Positions 18,004 through 25,783 of a stretch of 41,695 nucleotides of DNA are shown here, piece by piece. Within the stretch, counting starts at the first letter, position 1; each line of letters begins with the position of its first letter. The DNA is from Gammaproteobacteria bacterium (GTDB lineage Bacteria; Pseudomonadota; Gammaproteobacteria; UBA6429; Thiohalophilaceae), in the NCBI GenBank assembly GCA_016125505.1, contig WGLP01000013.1:1-41695 (forward strand), written 5' to 3'. Position numbers and translations under genes: made by a program. Below the pieces are notes generated by a model. It ran no database searches. It saw nothing but the letters and a program-made list of their open reading frames with translations, and had not been told where the DNA came from.

Positions 18004-18546
18004 GTGAATCATAAAGAATCGAACACAGTAGAAACCCTTTACTCAGAGCCATCATCCTTAATAAAGATAGCGCCTGGCGAAGTGATTATCGGTACGATAT
18101 CCGCGCTGGACGATGCCGGATGTCCCTTGGTGGATTATCACGGCAATCCGGCGGGTGCGCCATTGAAGGCGGTTTCTACGCTTGGGATCACGCAAAAGCA
18201 TATCGCCAGGCACGTGGCCTTGCTCTTCGCTAATGGTGACCTGACGGCGCCGGTGATCGTCGGTGTAATTCATAGCCCTTTGCAGGAACTGCTCGATAAT
18301 TATGAACTCACGCCCGCACAGGATAAGCCGGAGAAACCGGAAAATGAATCCATCACGCGTATAGATGATGTCCTGGTTGATGGTAAACGTGTCGTCCTGG
18401 AGGGCAAGGATGAGATTGTTTTACAGTGTGGAGAAGCCAGTATTACTCTCACTAAGGCTGGCAAGATCCTGATCCGTGGCAAATACCTGCTGAACCGGGC
18501 AACAGGTGTTAACAGGATTCTGGGCGGATCAGTACAGGTCAATTAA
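18004..18546 (+). CDS. DUF6484 protein, VgrG-linked
   Basis: The 180-residue protein starts with GTG 14 bases after the vgrG stop. The N-terminal half (PGEVIIGTISALDDAGCPLVD, later APVIVGVIH) is an OB-like beta fold characteristic of DUF6484, a family seen next to vgrG genes. The C-terminal part (GKRVVLEGKDEIVLQCGEAS, then ILIRGKYL) resembles the beta-prism needle of VgrG and phage tail spikes (LxCGxASIxLxxxGxIxIxG). This suggests it docks on, or extends, the VgrG spike. It has no signal peptide. The exact role is not established. Confidence 0.8.
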   Translation: MNHKESNTVETLYSEPSSLIKIAPGEVIIGTISALDDAGCPLVDYHGNPAGAPLKAVSTLGITQKHIARHVALLFANGDLTAPVIVGVIHSPLQELLDNYELTPAQDKPEKPENESITRIDDVLVDGKRVVLEGKDEIVLQCGEASITLTKAGKILIRGKYLLNRATGVNRILGGSVQVN

Positions 18547-18555
18547 CGTCTTGTT

Positions 18556-19548
18556 ATGTTGCAACTGCACAACAGTACCCCGTTTGCCGCCAGCATGGCG
18601 CTTTTCCCTAATGAAGATGCTGTAGATACCCTCTATATCATTGTTAAAGCGACCTTCAATATTAATAATCAATTAACACTGGCAGATGAGCAAACTCCAC
18701 CGGTCGCCGCCGACGTTTACTGGGCGGAGCCGGGTAAGTCCAGTATCAAGTATGTTTCCGACTTGCATACTGGCAAGCCGGCGACCGATATCATTATGCT
18801 GGGCCATGCCTGTGCGCCGGATAAACAGGAAGTAAGTCAGCTCGACGTCAAACTCTCGGTAGGGGATATCAGTAAAACCGTTCGTGTCTTTGGGGATCGA
18901 CAGTGGAAGAATGGGCGAATAACCTCTCCATTGCCTTTTACGTCGATGGCAATGGTCTACGAAAAGGCATACGGCGGTGTTCGCGTTCAGAATGAGCGGG
19001 TTATCGAAGCGGATCTCAGAAATCCGATGGGGCGTGGTTTCGCAGGATCGCGCCACGCTGAGGATATGAATGGCGTTCCCCTGCCTAATCTTGAGGATCC
19101 AGGGCATTTGATTCAGGATATTTCTGACGTTCCGCTACCAGCCTGTTTCGCAGCTTGTGCGCCCAACTGGCAGCCGAGAGTGGATTATGCCGGCACCTAT
19201 GATGAACAATGGCAAACGACACGCGCGCCTTATTTACCTCAGGATTTCGATAAGCGTTTTTTGAATGCCGCCCATCCGGACTTGGTTTATCCAGGCTTTC
19301 TGCAGGGCGGGGAGCGTGTCGAAATAACACATATGCATCCTTCAGGCAGGCTGGCATTTACTGTTCCCAAGGTGAATATGATGACACGTGTGCTGATTGC
19401 GGATGAAGAAATTACACCGGGTTTTGAGCTGGAAACCCTTTTGCTGGAACCCAACCGCTTGCTCATGAGCCTGGTGTGGCGTGCGGCAGTAACCTGTGAC
19501 AAAAAGGCCCTGAAAATCAGTGAGGTCAGGATTGCCTTGTCCAGATAG
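18556..19548 (+). CDS. DUF2169 protein, probable adaptor/chaperone for the PAAR-like tip
   Basis: The 330-residue protein opens with LHNSTPFAASMALFPNEDAV and VKATFNI, the hallmark of DUF2169, followed by family-typical blocks such as EKAYGG(V/T), NPMGRGF, LPNLEDP, and ACFAACAPNWQPR. DUF2169 proteins are encoded with DUF4150/PAAR-like proteins and toxins in T6SS clusters and are thought to help load effectors on the spike. Here the gene lies directly upstream of the DUF4150 gene, fitting that role. No signal peptide, so it acts in the cytoplasm. Spacing of 9 bases from the previous gene indicates one operon. Confidence 0.9.
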   Translation: MLQLHNSTPFAASMALFPNEDAVDTLYIIVKATFNINNQLTLADEQTPPVAADVYWAEPGKSSIKYVSDLHTGKPATDIIMLGHACAPDKQEVSQLDVKLSVGDISKTVRVFGDRQWKNGRITSPLPFTSMAMVYEKAYGGVRVQNERVIEADLRNPMGRGFAGSRHAEDMNGVPLPNLEDPGHLIQDISDVPLPACFAACAPNWQPRVDYAGTYDEQWQTTRAPYLPQDFDKRFLNAAHPDLVYPGFLQGGERVEITHMHPSGRLAFTVPKVNMMTRVLIADEEITPGFELETLLLEPNRLLMSLVWRAAVTCDKKALKISEVRIALSR

Positions 19549-19594
19549 ATGGTTGTCGTGAACGCGTATGCAAATTTAATTTTGAGGTAAATCC

Positions 19595-19975
19595 ATGGGG
19601 CAAAATACTTTCTCTAATGGCCGGGGGATCGCGCACAAAGGTAGTGGTGGAACCAGTACAGTGTTCCCCGACGTTTGCAAAACACCGGTTGGAAATGCCG
19701 TCGTGCCAATACCTTATGCGAATTTAGGCAAGGCATCTGATACGGTCAAAGGGCCGAAATCCGTGACGACCGACGGCAAGATGCCGATGGTCAAAGGTGC
19801 TCAATACAGTACCAGCACCGGTGATGAAGCGGGAACGGCGAAGGGTGTGGCAAGCGGTACAACCAAAGGCGTCTGCGAATTTATGATGTATTCCTTCGAT
19901 GTTAAATTTGAGGGCAAGAATGTCTGTCGCCTTGGCGACCCGCTATTTCACAATAAGAAAAACATCATGGGATAA
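19595..19975 (+). CDS. DUF4150 PAAR-like spike-tip protein
   Basis: The 126-residue protein matches the PAAR-like DUF4150 family: FPDVCKTP.G...PIPY(A/P)N near residues 24-41, KGPKSV(T/K)..GK in the middle, and GTAKGVASGTTKG plus FMMYSFDVKFEGKNVCRLGD at the end. Such proteins cap the VgrG trimer with a sharp tip that can carry an effector. It is a stand-alone tip without a fused toxin. A GAGG ribosome site lies upstream of ATG. Its partners are the DUF2169 gene before it and the HEAT-like gene after it. Confidence 0.93.
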   Translation: MGQNTFSNGRGIAHKGSGGTSTVFPDVCKTPVGNAVVPIPYANLGKASDTVKGPKSVTTDGKMPMVKGAQYSTSTGDEAGTAKGVASGTTKGVCEFMMYSFDVKFEGKNVCRLGDPLFHNKKNIMG

Positions 19976-19992
19976 CCGCCTTGTCCTTGATC

Positions 19993-21255
19993 ATGGATAT
20001 CACCGTACGCAAGCCCGATCCACGTGCTGCGGCTTACCGAGAGATATACGAGCGTTATGCCGACGACGCGTCTTTTCTCTGGATACTACGTTCAATTGCT
20101 GTAAATCAACCGCATTATTTTCCTGAGGATCTGGCTGCGCTGGAACAGCGTATCCAGGCACAACTCGATGGCTTGATGACGTCTCTGGATATGGGGTGGG
20201 AGACGTGTGAAGCCTTGTTGAGCCTGGAGGAACCAGGCGAGACGTTTACGGCAATGGTGACGGCAATACGCAGTCATGACATGGGCAAGATCCAGAAAGC
20301 CGTGGAAACCGGGTTGGCGAATCAACAGGCTACCCCGGGATTGATTTCCGCCCTGGGATGGCTGCCCGCGGAATTAGCTGGCCCCTGGCTGGAAAGATTC
20401 CTGACGGGTAAAGATATGCGGCATAAGTATCTTGGCATCACGGGATGCAGTGTTCGGCGAGAGGACCCGGCAGAGTCATTAAGCTATATATTAGAGCGAG
20501 AGGATTGCCGGCAATTCAGCCCCCTGTACGCACGCGCCATACGTCTCGTTGGGGAGCTGCGCCGGCAGGACCTGATGCCAGCCGTCCAGATAGCAATGGA
20601 TTCTGAGGACGGGGCTGTGCGGTTCTGGGCGCATTGGTCAGCTATCCTGCTGGGGGAGCGCGCATGCGTGGATGGCTTACAACCCTTTGTTTTTAAAGAT
20701 AATATCCACCATAAAGATGCGGTAAATATGGCCTTCAGGGCACTCTCCGTCGAGCAAGGCCGGGAATGGGTGTCCGGCCTGGCCAAAGACCCGGCGCAGA
20801 TTCGCACCGTTGTTCAGGCGACAGGCACATTGGGTGACCCCCACGCCGTCAACTGGCTAATCGGCAAGATGGCGGAACCGGATTTGGCACGTCTGGCTGG
20901 CGAGGCATTTACCAATATCACCGGCATTGACCTGGAGCGCCATCAGCTCATGCGTGAGATGCCGACAGGAGCGCAATCCTTTCCCAACAATGACCCGGCT
21001 GATGCCAATGTTGGTTTGGACCCGGATGAAAACCTGCCCTGGCCGGATGTCGAGAAAGTGGCGGGCCTATGGCGTCGCCACGGTCAGCATTTCCTGGTGG
21101 GACGGCGCTATTTCCTCGGCCGGCCACTGACCCCGGAATGGTTACAGGACAAGTTAACGCATGGCAGTCAACGCCAGCGGCATGCCGCGGCGATGGAGCT
21201 GGCCCTGCTTGGCGACAGGCCATTACCAAACACGCGGGCGAGGATCGGACAATGA
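19993..21255 (+). CDS. TIGR02270-family HEAT-like protein, T6SS-associated
   Basis: This protein of about 420 residues resembles TIGR02270, a family found in T6SS clusters with DUF2169 and DUF4150 genes. Its middle part (about residues 80-310) is built of helical pairs such as ISALGWLPAELAG, AIRLVGELRRQDL and ATGTLGDPHAVNWLI, resembling HEAT repeats, and it contains the family-like AGEAF..ITG.DL motif followed by an acidic DPDENLPWPD stretch. It is predicted cytoplasmic. ATG 19993 was preferred; TTG codons at 19981 and 19987 are in frame. The stop overlaps the next start (ATGA), so translation is coupled. The role is likely adaptor or scaffold in effector loading; this is inferred. Confidence 0.85.
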   Translation: MDITVRKPDPRAAAYREIYERYADDASFLWILRSIAVNQPHYFPEDLAALEQRIQAQLDGLMTSLDMGWETCEALLSLEEPGETFTAMVTAIRSHDMGKIQKAVETGLANQQATPGLISALGWLPAELAGPWLERFLTGKDMRHKYLGITGCSVRREDPAESLSYILEREDCRQFSPLYARAIRLVGELRRQDLMPAVQIAMDSEDGAVRFWAHWSAILLGERACVDGLQPFVFKDNIHHKDAVNMAFRALSVEQGREWVSGLAKDPAQIRTVVQATGTLGDPHAVNWLIGKMAEPDLARLAGEAFTNITGIDLERHQLMREMPTGAQSFPNNDPADANVGLDPDENLPWPDVEKVAGLWRRHGQHFLVGRRYFLGRPLTPEWLQDKLTHGSQRQRHAAAMELALLGDRPLPNTRARIGQ

Positions 21256-22328
21256 GCGATCAGCCAAAGCTTTATATCGCCGGTATCGGGATGATCACGC
21301 CGGTGGGGTTTGATACTGCATCGACAGCCGCGGCGGTGAAAGCGGGGGTGAGTGCATATCATGCTTCCAGTTTTTTTACTCGCAATACCAGACAGCCAAT
21401 TACTATGGCTCAAGTTCCTACTGAGATATTTACTGAACTGGAATTTGAAATTGATGAAGGAAGTCATTACGGAAGACAGTCGGACAGAATTATCAAGATG
21501 GCCATTCTCGCTATACGAGAGGCAGTCTCTAATGTCAGATTCACCGGACCGGTACCACTAATACTTGCACTACCTGAGGAATTGCCGGATACGACTTATA
21601 TTGATACAAACTTATTCATAACGAATTTGTTAAATCAAAAAGAATTGCCGCTAAAAAGTGGCCAAATACATCTCTTAAAGAATGGTCGCGCTGCAGGGCT
21701 ACAGGGGATTGATCAGGCAAGACAATATTTATTTGAACACGATGCTGAATTTGTGTTGTTGGGTGGAAGTGACAGTTATGCTGTCAATCCCCGTGTCGGT
21801 GCATTGGACAGAGCTGGACGTGTTCTGGCACCTGAGATATTCGATGGCTTTGCACCAGGAGAAGGTGCAGGTTTCTTACTGTTAACGCGCCATAGTGAAT
21901 ATGCTATGAATAAAAATGGGTGGTCCGTAATTGTTGGTACACCTGGACTGAGCCAGGAAATAGGACACTTGTTTAGTGATAAACCATATACAGGTGATGG
22001 TCTGGATCGTGCACTCAAAATTAGCCTTGAAGCTCTATCTGGAGAAAAGATTAGAGCTGTTTATTCCAGTTTGAATGGTGAGCATTTTTGGGCCAAAGAA
22101 TATGGTGTAGCGTATTTGCGGAATAAACAATATTTTCATGAAGAGGTTAAGTTGGAACATCCTATGGATTGTTTTGGCGATCTTGGATCTGCGACCGGGC
22201 CTGTGTTGCTGGGTTTGGCAGCAGAGGATTTGTTGTCGAGAATGAGCCTGGGTACAAATTTGGTCTATAGCTCATCGGATGGTCCATGGCGAGCAGCGGT
22301 TACGTTGTCGAATAATAGAATCTCTTGA
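21252..22328 (+). CDS. Degenerate beta-ketoacyl-synthase-fold protein in T6SS effector operon
   Basis: The 358-residue protein has a thiolase/ketosynthase fold: YIAGIGMITPVG at the start, a central FVLLGGSDSY, then FDGFAPGEGAGFLLL, and a C-terminal GDLGSATGPVLLGLAAED. The catalytic residues look lost. Where active enzymes have Cys after the T-A-C-(S/A) turn, this one reads GRAAGLQG; the C-terminal His of the GH motif is replaced in FGDLGSATG. It is therefore probably a structural protein or adaptor, not a synthase. Similar genes occur in T6SS clusters beside TIGR02270 genes. Base composition changes abruptly at about 21350, where GC-rich sequence gives way to AT-rich sequence that continues through the next two genes. 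Confidence 0.8.
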   Translation: MSDQPKLYIAGIGMITPVGFDTASTAAAVKAGVSAYHASSFFTRNTRQPITMAQVPTEIFTELEFEIDEGSHYGRQSDRIIKMAILAIREAVSNVRFTGPVPLILALPEELPDTTYIDTNLFITNLLNQKELPLKSGQIHLLKNGRAAGLQGIDQARQYLFEHDAEFVLLGGSDSYAVNPRVGALDRAGRVLAPEIFDGFAPGEGAGFLLLTRHSEYAMNKNGWSVIVGTPGLSQEIGHLFSDKPYTGDGLDRALKISLEALSGEKIRAVYSSLNGEHFWAKEYGVAYLRNKQYFHEEVKLEHPMDCFGDLGSATGPVLLGLAAEDLLSRMSLGTNLVYSSSDGPWRAAVTLSNNRIS

Positions 22329-22347
22329 ATGTTGAGGGGTGAATGGT

Positions 22348-23742
22348 ATGGAAATTGGAGAAGGTCAAGCTGTAGTAGTCGAAAAAAAAGAAGAAAACAA
22401 AAAAGAAAAAACGACGAAAATACGTTTAAGTCTGTTTTTCGATGGAACATTGAATAATCGGACTAATATCAATATTCGTCTCGTCTCTGCTGCAAATGGA
22501 TCCTTGACTGATGAAGAGCGCGCGATGGTAAAAGAGCTAAAAGGAGAAATGTTAGCGGATAAATTGCAGAAAGCACAAACGCTTTACAAAAAATATGATA
22601 ATGAAGACAGCTTTTTAAACGGATATACGAATATAGCAAAGTTGGAGAAATATATAGATTCCAATGCGTCATCGCCATATGATTTTATGTTGAGTTCGTA
22701 CGTTGAAGGCGCGGGAACACGCGATGAAAAGGGCGATAGAGCATTAGGATATGGTTTAGGCGTGGGCGCAACTGGCGTAAGGGTGAAGGTAAATAAAGGT
22801 TTAATAGATGCTATTAACAAAATTTGTAAGAAAGTGACAAGAAAAGATACAGTGATAGAGCTTCTTACGCTGGATGTATTCGGTTTTAGTCGGGGTGCGG
22901 CCACTGCAAGAAGCTTTATTTATAGCGCATTGTTGGAAGAGCAATCAATTAAGGTAAGATTGGAAAATAGAAATTACAAAGTAGATAATGTGGAGGTAAA
23001 ATTTGCCGGCTTATATGACACAGTTTCATCTCATGGCCTTTCCTTTTCTGATGACACGCAAGAATTGCATCTGGATGCGGTTTCGCATGTGCATGATGTG
23101 GTGCATCTGGCAGCAGCAGATGAGCACAGGGAAAATTTCTCTTTAACGACAATAAAAAGTGCAAATGGTACCGGGAGGGAAATCTTTCTTCCAGGTGTGC
23201 ATTCTGATGTCGGGGGCAGTTATCGTGATGGTGTTGGTGAAGATGAAGATATATTCTGGACAATGAGCGCAGACGGCATGCGATTGGCAGAAGAGCAGGT
23301 GGCAGAATTAATAAATGCAGGTTGGTATAACAAGGATGAGCTGAAAATTAAACAGAATAATCAATTGCGCAATAAACATACAGTCAATGAAGTTAATGTG
23401 CATGCATCACGCAAAAAAATTAGCAATATGTATAGTCGAATCCCTCTGCATGTTATGCTGAATTTTGCCAAGGACTCAAAACTAAAATTTACGTCAAAAA
23501 TAGATCGTGATCAGACCGTTCCAAGTGTACTTGGGAATGTGAAATCTGAAATAATAAATTATGTTAATCAGCATAAGGCGCAAGGCAGTTATTCATCAAA
23601 ACCTCAAGACTGGCATGACAATAATAGACAATGGTTATGTGACCTGCGGCATGATTATTTTCATTTTTCAGCCAGAATCGAAATAGGCAACGGTCCCAGA
23701 TTTGTAAACGGAAGACGCCAACGGATGTATTATGACGGTTAA
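22348..23742 (+). CDS. Tle1-type T6SS phospholipase effector (DUF2235)
   Basis: The protein of about 464 residues has an alpha/beta hydrolase domain of the DUF2235 family. The strand RLSLFFDGTLNN begins the domain, the nucleophile elbow is GFSRGA with Ser at about residue 181, an Asp sits in AGLYDTV and a His in GVHSDVGGSY, matching the catalytic arrangement of Tle1 lipases that hydrolyse membrane phospholipids of rival cells. The N-terminus is lysine/glutamate-rich and there is no Sec signal, as expected for spike-delivered cargo. ATG 22348 was chosen because GAGGGG lies 8 bases upstream; GTG 22339 is in frame but overlaps that site. The gene is AT-rich compared with the hcp side of the operon and overlaps the following DUF2931 gene by 11 bases. 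Confidence 0.9.
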   Translation: MEIGEGQAVVVEKKEENKKEKTTKIRLSLFFDGTLNNRTNINIRLVSAANGSLTDEERAMVKELKGEMLADKLQKAQTLYKKYDNEDSFLNGYTNIAKLEKYIDSNASSPYDFMLSSYVEGAGTRDEKGDRALGYGLGVGATGVRVKVNKGLIDAINKICKKVTRKDTVIELLTLDVFGFSRGAATARSFIYSALLEEQSIKVRLENRNYKVDNVEVKFAGLYDTVSSHGLSFSDDTQELHLDAVSHVHDVVHLAAADEHRENFSLTTIKSANGTGREIFLPGVHSDVGGSYRDGVGEDEDIFWTMSADGMRLAEEQVAELINAGWYNKDELKIKQNNQLRNKHTVNEVNVHASRKKISNMYSRIPLHVMLNFAKDSKLKFTSKIDRDQTVPSVLGNVKSEIINYVNQHKAQGSYSSKPQDWHDNNRQWLCDLRHDYFHFSARIEIGNGPRFVNGRRQRMYYDG

Positions 23743-24802
23743 ATACATTCTGCTTACGACTTCGCTTATAACTATTTTTTTATTAAATTCTCTTTTAGGA
23801 GAATGTTCAACTATGGCGAAATACGAATTGCAGGCAACTGAGAGCGCCCCTAAAGGCTATCCTATGCAAATAATATCGGGGGATCTTTCGTACCATGATG
23901 GTAGTGGCTCATTGTATGTCCCCGAGGGAGTTTTATTATATAACGGATGGGGAGATGGCCGATCTTCGCATGTAGTGGGTGACGACAAGAAGCCATTACC
24001 GGACAGGCTTCATATCGTATTTTTTTCATATAGCGAAAACCAGTTTTATGAAGGTGATTTTCAACTTCCTTATGAAAAGATCGCTTCATTGTTTGCAGAA
24101 GGTCACTATAGCCCCAATGCGGAGAAAAAGATTACATATGATAGCTTTGTTGTAGGGGTCGCACCTGGTGGGGTAGTCACAGTTTGGCTATGGGCGATTG
24201 AAAAGCGAACTGAAGTATTTTTCGGTAAAGCCAAAAAGATCGAAGGCAACTGGAAATGGATAAACGATAACCCGGATTATACTAGGGAAGAATACGTGCG
24301 TCTGGGTATCAAGGACGCCTTGAAAACCAAGGAGGCGATTGCTGCATATGAGAAAAACGGTGTCCCATTGGGTCTTTGGGAGAAATATCATAAGGCACGT
24401 TATCATTGGGTGCCTGTTTTTACCAATATGCCATTGTACGACGAACGTATTGCGCTTATAGACTATTTTAATGGTGAGCGGGATTATCTTGATTATCCCA
24501 TGAAAAAAGCAATTTCAGAACAAACACGTGCTGTACCTGAAATGATTAATTTCGTTTGGAAGCAACCTTACGGTAAACCACTTGATATAGAGATATTTTT
24601 TGACAAAAAATCTATTTTTAAATTATTTGAGAAGATGTATAAGCCAGGGGTGACGCTAAAATTCGAATTTCGTGTTGTAGAAACCAATGGGAAAAATGAT
24701 TTTACCATGTGGTTACATAATGGAACGGGTTCTGTCGAGATCAAGGACTTCCGACTGGAGACATACGGTATCCCGGATCGAGCTCCCCAACCACATGAAT
24801 GA
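23732..24802 (+). CDS. DUF2931 protein, probable immunity partner of the Tle1 lipase
   Basis: The 356-residue protein starts with a hydrophobic export signal (about residues 4-22); the Cys in LLGEC is a weak lipobox because Glu precedes it. The mature part carries DUF2931-type features: YPMQIISGDL..., YNGWGDGRSSHVVGDDKKPLP, and DRLHIVFFSYSENQFYEGDFQLP, later GVAPGGVVTVWLWA. Periplasmic location suits neutralisation of a phospholipase delivered to the periplasm. It overlaps the lipase gene by 11 bases, so the two are translated together. It is longer than many DUF2931 proteins, with an extra C-terminal region from about residue 190. Family call is good; immunity function is inferred from position and export signal. 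Confidence 0.75.
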   Translation: MTVKYILLTTSLITIFLLNSLLGECSTMAKYELQATESAPKGYPMQIISGDLSYHDGSGSLYVPEGVLLYNGWGDGRSSHVVGDDKKPLPDRLHIVFFSYSENQFYEGDFQLPYEKIASLFAEGHYSPNAEKKITYDSFVVGVAPGGVVTVWLWAIEKRTEVFFGKAKKIEGNWKWINDNPDYTREEYVRLGIKDALKTKEAIAAYEKNGVPLGLWEKYHKARYHWVPVFTNMPLYDERIALIDYFNGERDYLDYPMKKAISEQTRAVPEMINFVWKQPYGKPLDIEIFFDKKSIFKLFEKMYKPGVTLKFEFRVVETNGKNDFTMWLHNGTGSVEIKDFRLETYGIPDRAPQPHE

Positions 24803-24823
24803 TTTGATTATATACAAAGATGG

Positions 24824-24850
24824 AGATAGGCTATTTTCGCTTATCTTTAT
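24824..24850. terminator. Probable bidirectional terminator between convergent operons
   Basis: GATAGGC at 24825-24831 pairs with GCTTATC at 24839-24845 (7 pairs, one G-T) around a 7-base loop; the stem ends in TTTATATT. It lies in the only gap (112 bases) between the plus-strand effector operon and the converging minus-strand TPR genes. Confidence 0.45.
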
Positions 24851-24914
24851 ATTCTCTTAAGTTTTAAAAAGTATTTAGTGAGACACGTTAATTAAAATTA
24901 CCACTTACATAATT

Positions 24915-25160
24915 TTATTTCAGCTTGTCTGAATTAGCGCTTACGGGATCATAAAGATCACCAAACAGGCTATGTAACACGAGGGTTTGATCCTGGCTTT
25001 TCTTTTCTTTCATCTCTTTCCAGGGAACGATATAGACTATTTGAGGCATTTCCTTGTTCCCCTTGATGATGGTGGTGTCCAGCTTCAATTTATCTTTTGC
25101 ACACACAGGCGCTGATAAAATACCTGCAAAAGCAATAACGCATATAAATAAAGGCTTCAT
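24915..25160 (-). CDS. Small exported protein of the TPR module
   Basis: The 81-residue protein has a signal peptide (MKPLFICVIAFAGILS, cleavage near VCA-KD) and a short mature part with LDTTIIKGNKEMPQIVYIVPWKE. From memory, small exported proteins with a 'G-N-(K/R)-E-(L/M)-P-x-x-x-Y-I-V-P-W-K' core are encoded next to TPR proteins in Tol/Exb-like envelope gene clusters; I cannot verify this here. Its ATG overlaps the stop of the upstream TPR lipoprotein gene by 4 bases, so it is the last gene of the minus-strand operon. The function is unknown, but its location should be periplasmic. Confidence 0.65.
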   Translation of the reverse strand: MKPLFICVIAFAGILSAPVCAKDKLKLDTTIIKGNKEMPQIVYIVPWKEMKEKKSQDQTLVLHSLFGDLYDPVSANSDKLK

Positions 25161-25783
25161 AGTGTCCCTCTTTTCAATAACTCCTTGAGGTCGTTGACGA
25201 CGCTCTCGGTCTCTTTATCTTCATGGGTATTTAAATCCAGATATTTTGAATAATATTTGAGTGCATTCGGTATGTCCTGTAAATAAACATCGTAAATCAG
25301 AGCGAGATTGTAGTAGGCATTGGTATAGTTATTGTCGGCACTTATTGCCTGTTGATAGTATCCGACAGCCTTATTGAAATCGCCCTTTTCTTTCGCGATA
25401 TAGCCAAGCAGGCTGTACGCCTGTGACATATTGGAATCCAGAGAAACTGCCTTTTTTGCGTTCGCCTCAGCGCTATCATATTTTTGGCTTTTGATATCGA
25501 TGAGTGCCAGGTTTGCCCATGGGCCAGCCAGTTCCGGGTGTTTGGTCGACATGGCGTTTAGTATGTCGCGAGCTTGCGCAGTCTGGTTGTCGTTTAACAG
25601 GGTAATGGCGCGGCGATACTCAGCAATTTCAGTTGCGGCTATAGATTCAGTGGTTTTCCCGGGATCGGCGGTGGATTCAGGTTTCGTGGCCGTGTGTGGT
25701 GTTGATGCGCATCCGCCCAGCAACAAGGTAATTAAAATAAGAGCATTAATGTAATACATTGATATACGATTCCAGTTTGACAT
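25157..25783 (-). CDS. TPR lipoprotein
   Basis: The protein of about 208 residues has a lipobox LLGGC (Cys at about residue 25 from the longer start), a low-complexity Thr/Pro/Glu linker and four or so TPR units from about residue 55. These include LAGPWANLALIDIKSQKYDSA, AYSLLGYIAKEKGDFNKAVGY and NAYYNLALIYDVYLQDI-type helices. TPR arrays are protein-binding scaffolds; lipid attachment puts this one in the periplasm on a membrane. The longer start at 25783 has basic residues before the hydrophobic core. ATG 25759 is also possible and would reduce the overlap with the upstream gene from 38 to 14 bases. It is tightly coupled to both neighbours. Confidence 0.8.
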   Translation of the reverse strand: MSNWNRISMYYINALILITLLLGGCASTPHTATKPESTADPGKTTESIAATEIAEYRRAITLLNDNQTAQARDILNAMSTKHPELAGPWANLALIDIKSQKYDSAEANAKKAVSLDSNMSQAYSLLGYIAKEKGDFNKAVGYYQQAISADNNYTNAYYNLALIYDVYLQDIPNALKYYSKYLDLNTHEDKETESVVNDLKELLKRGTL

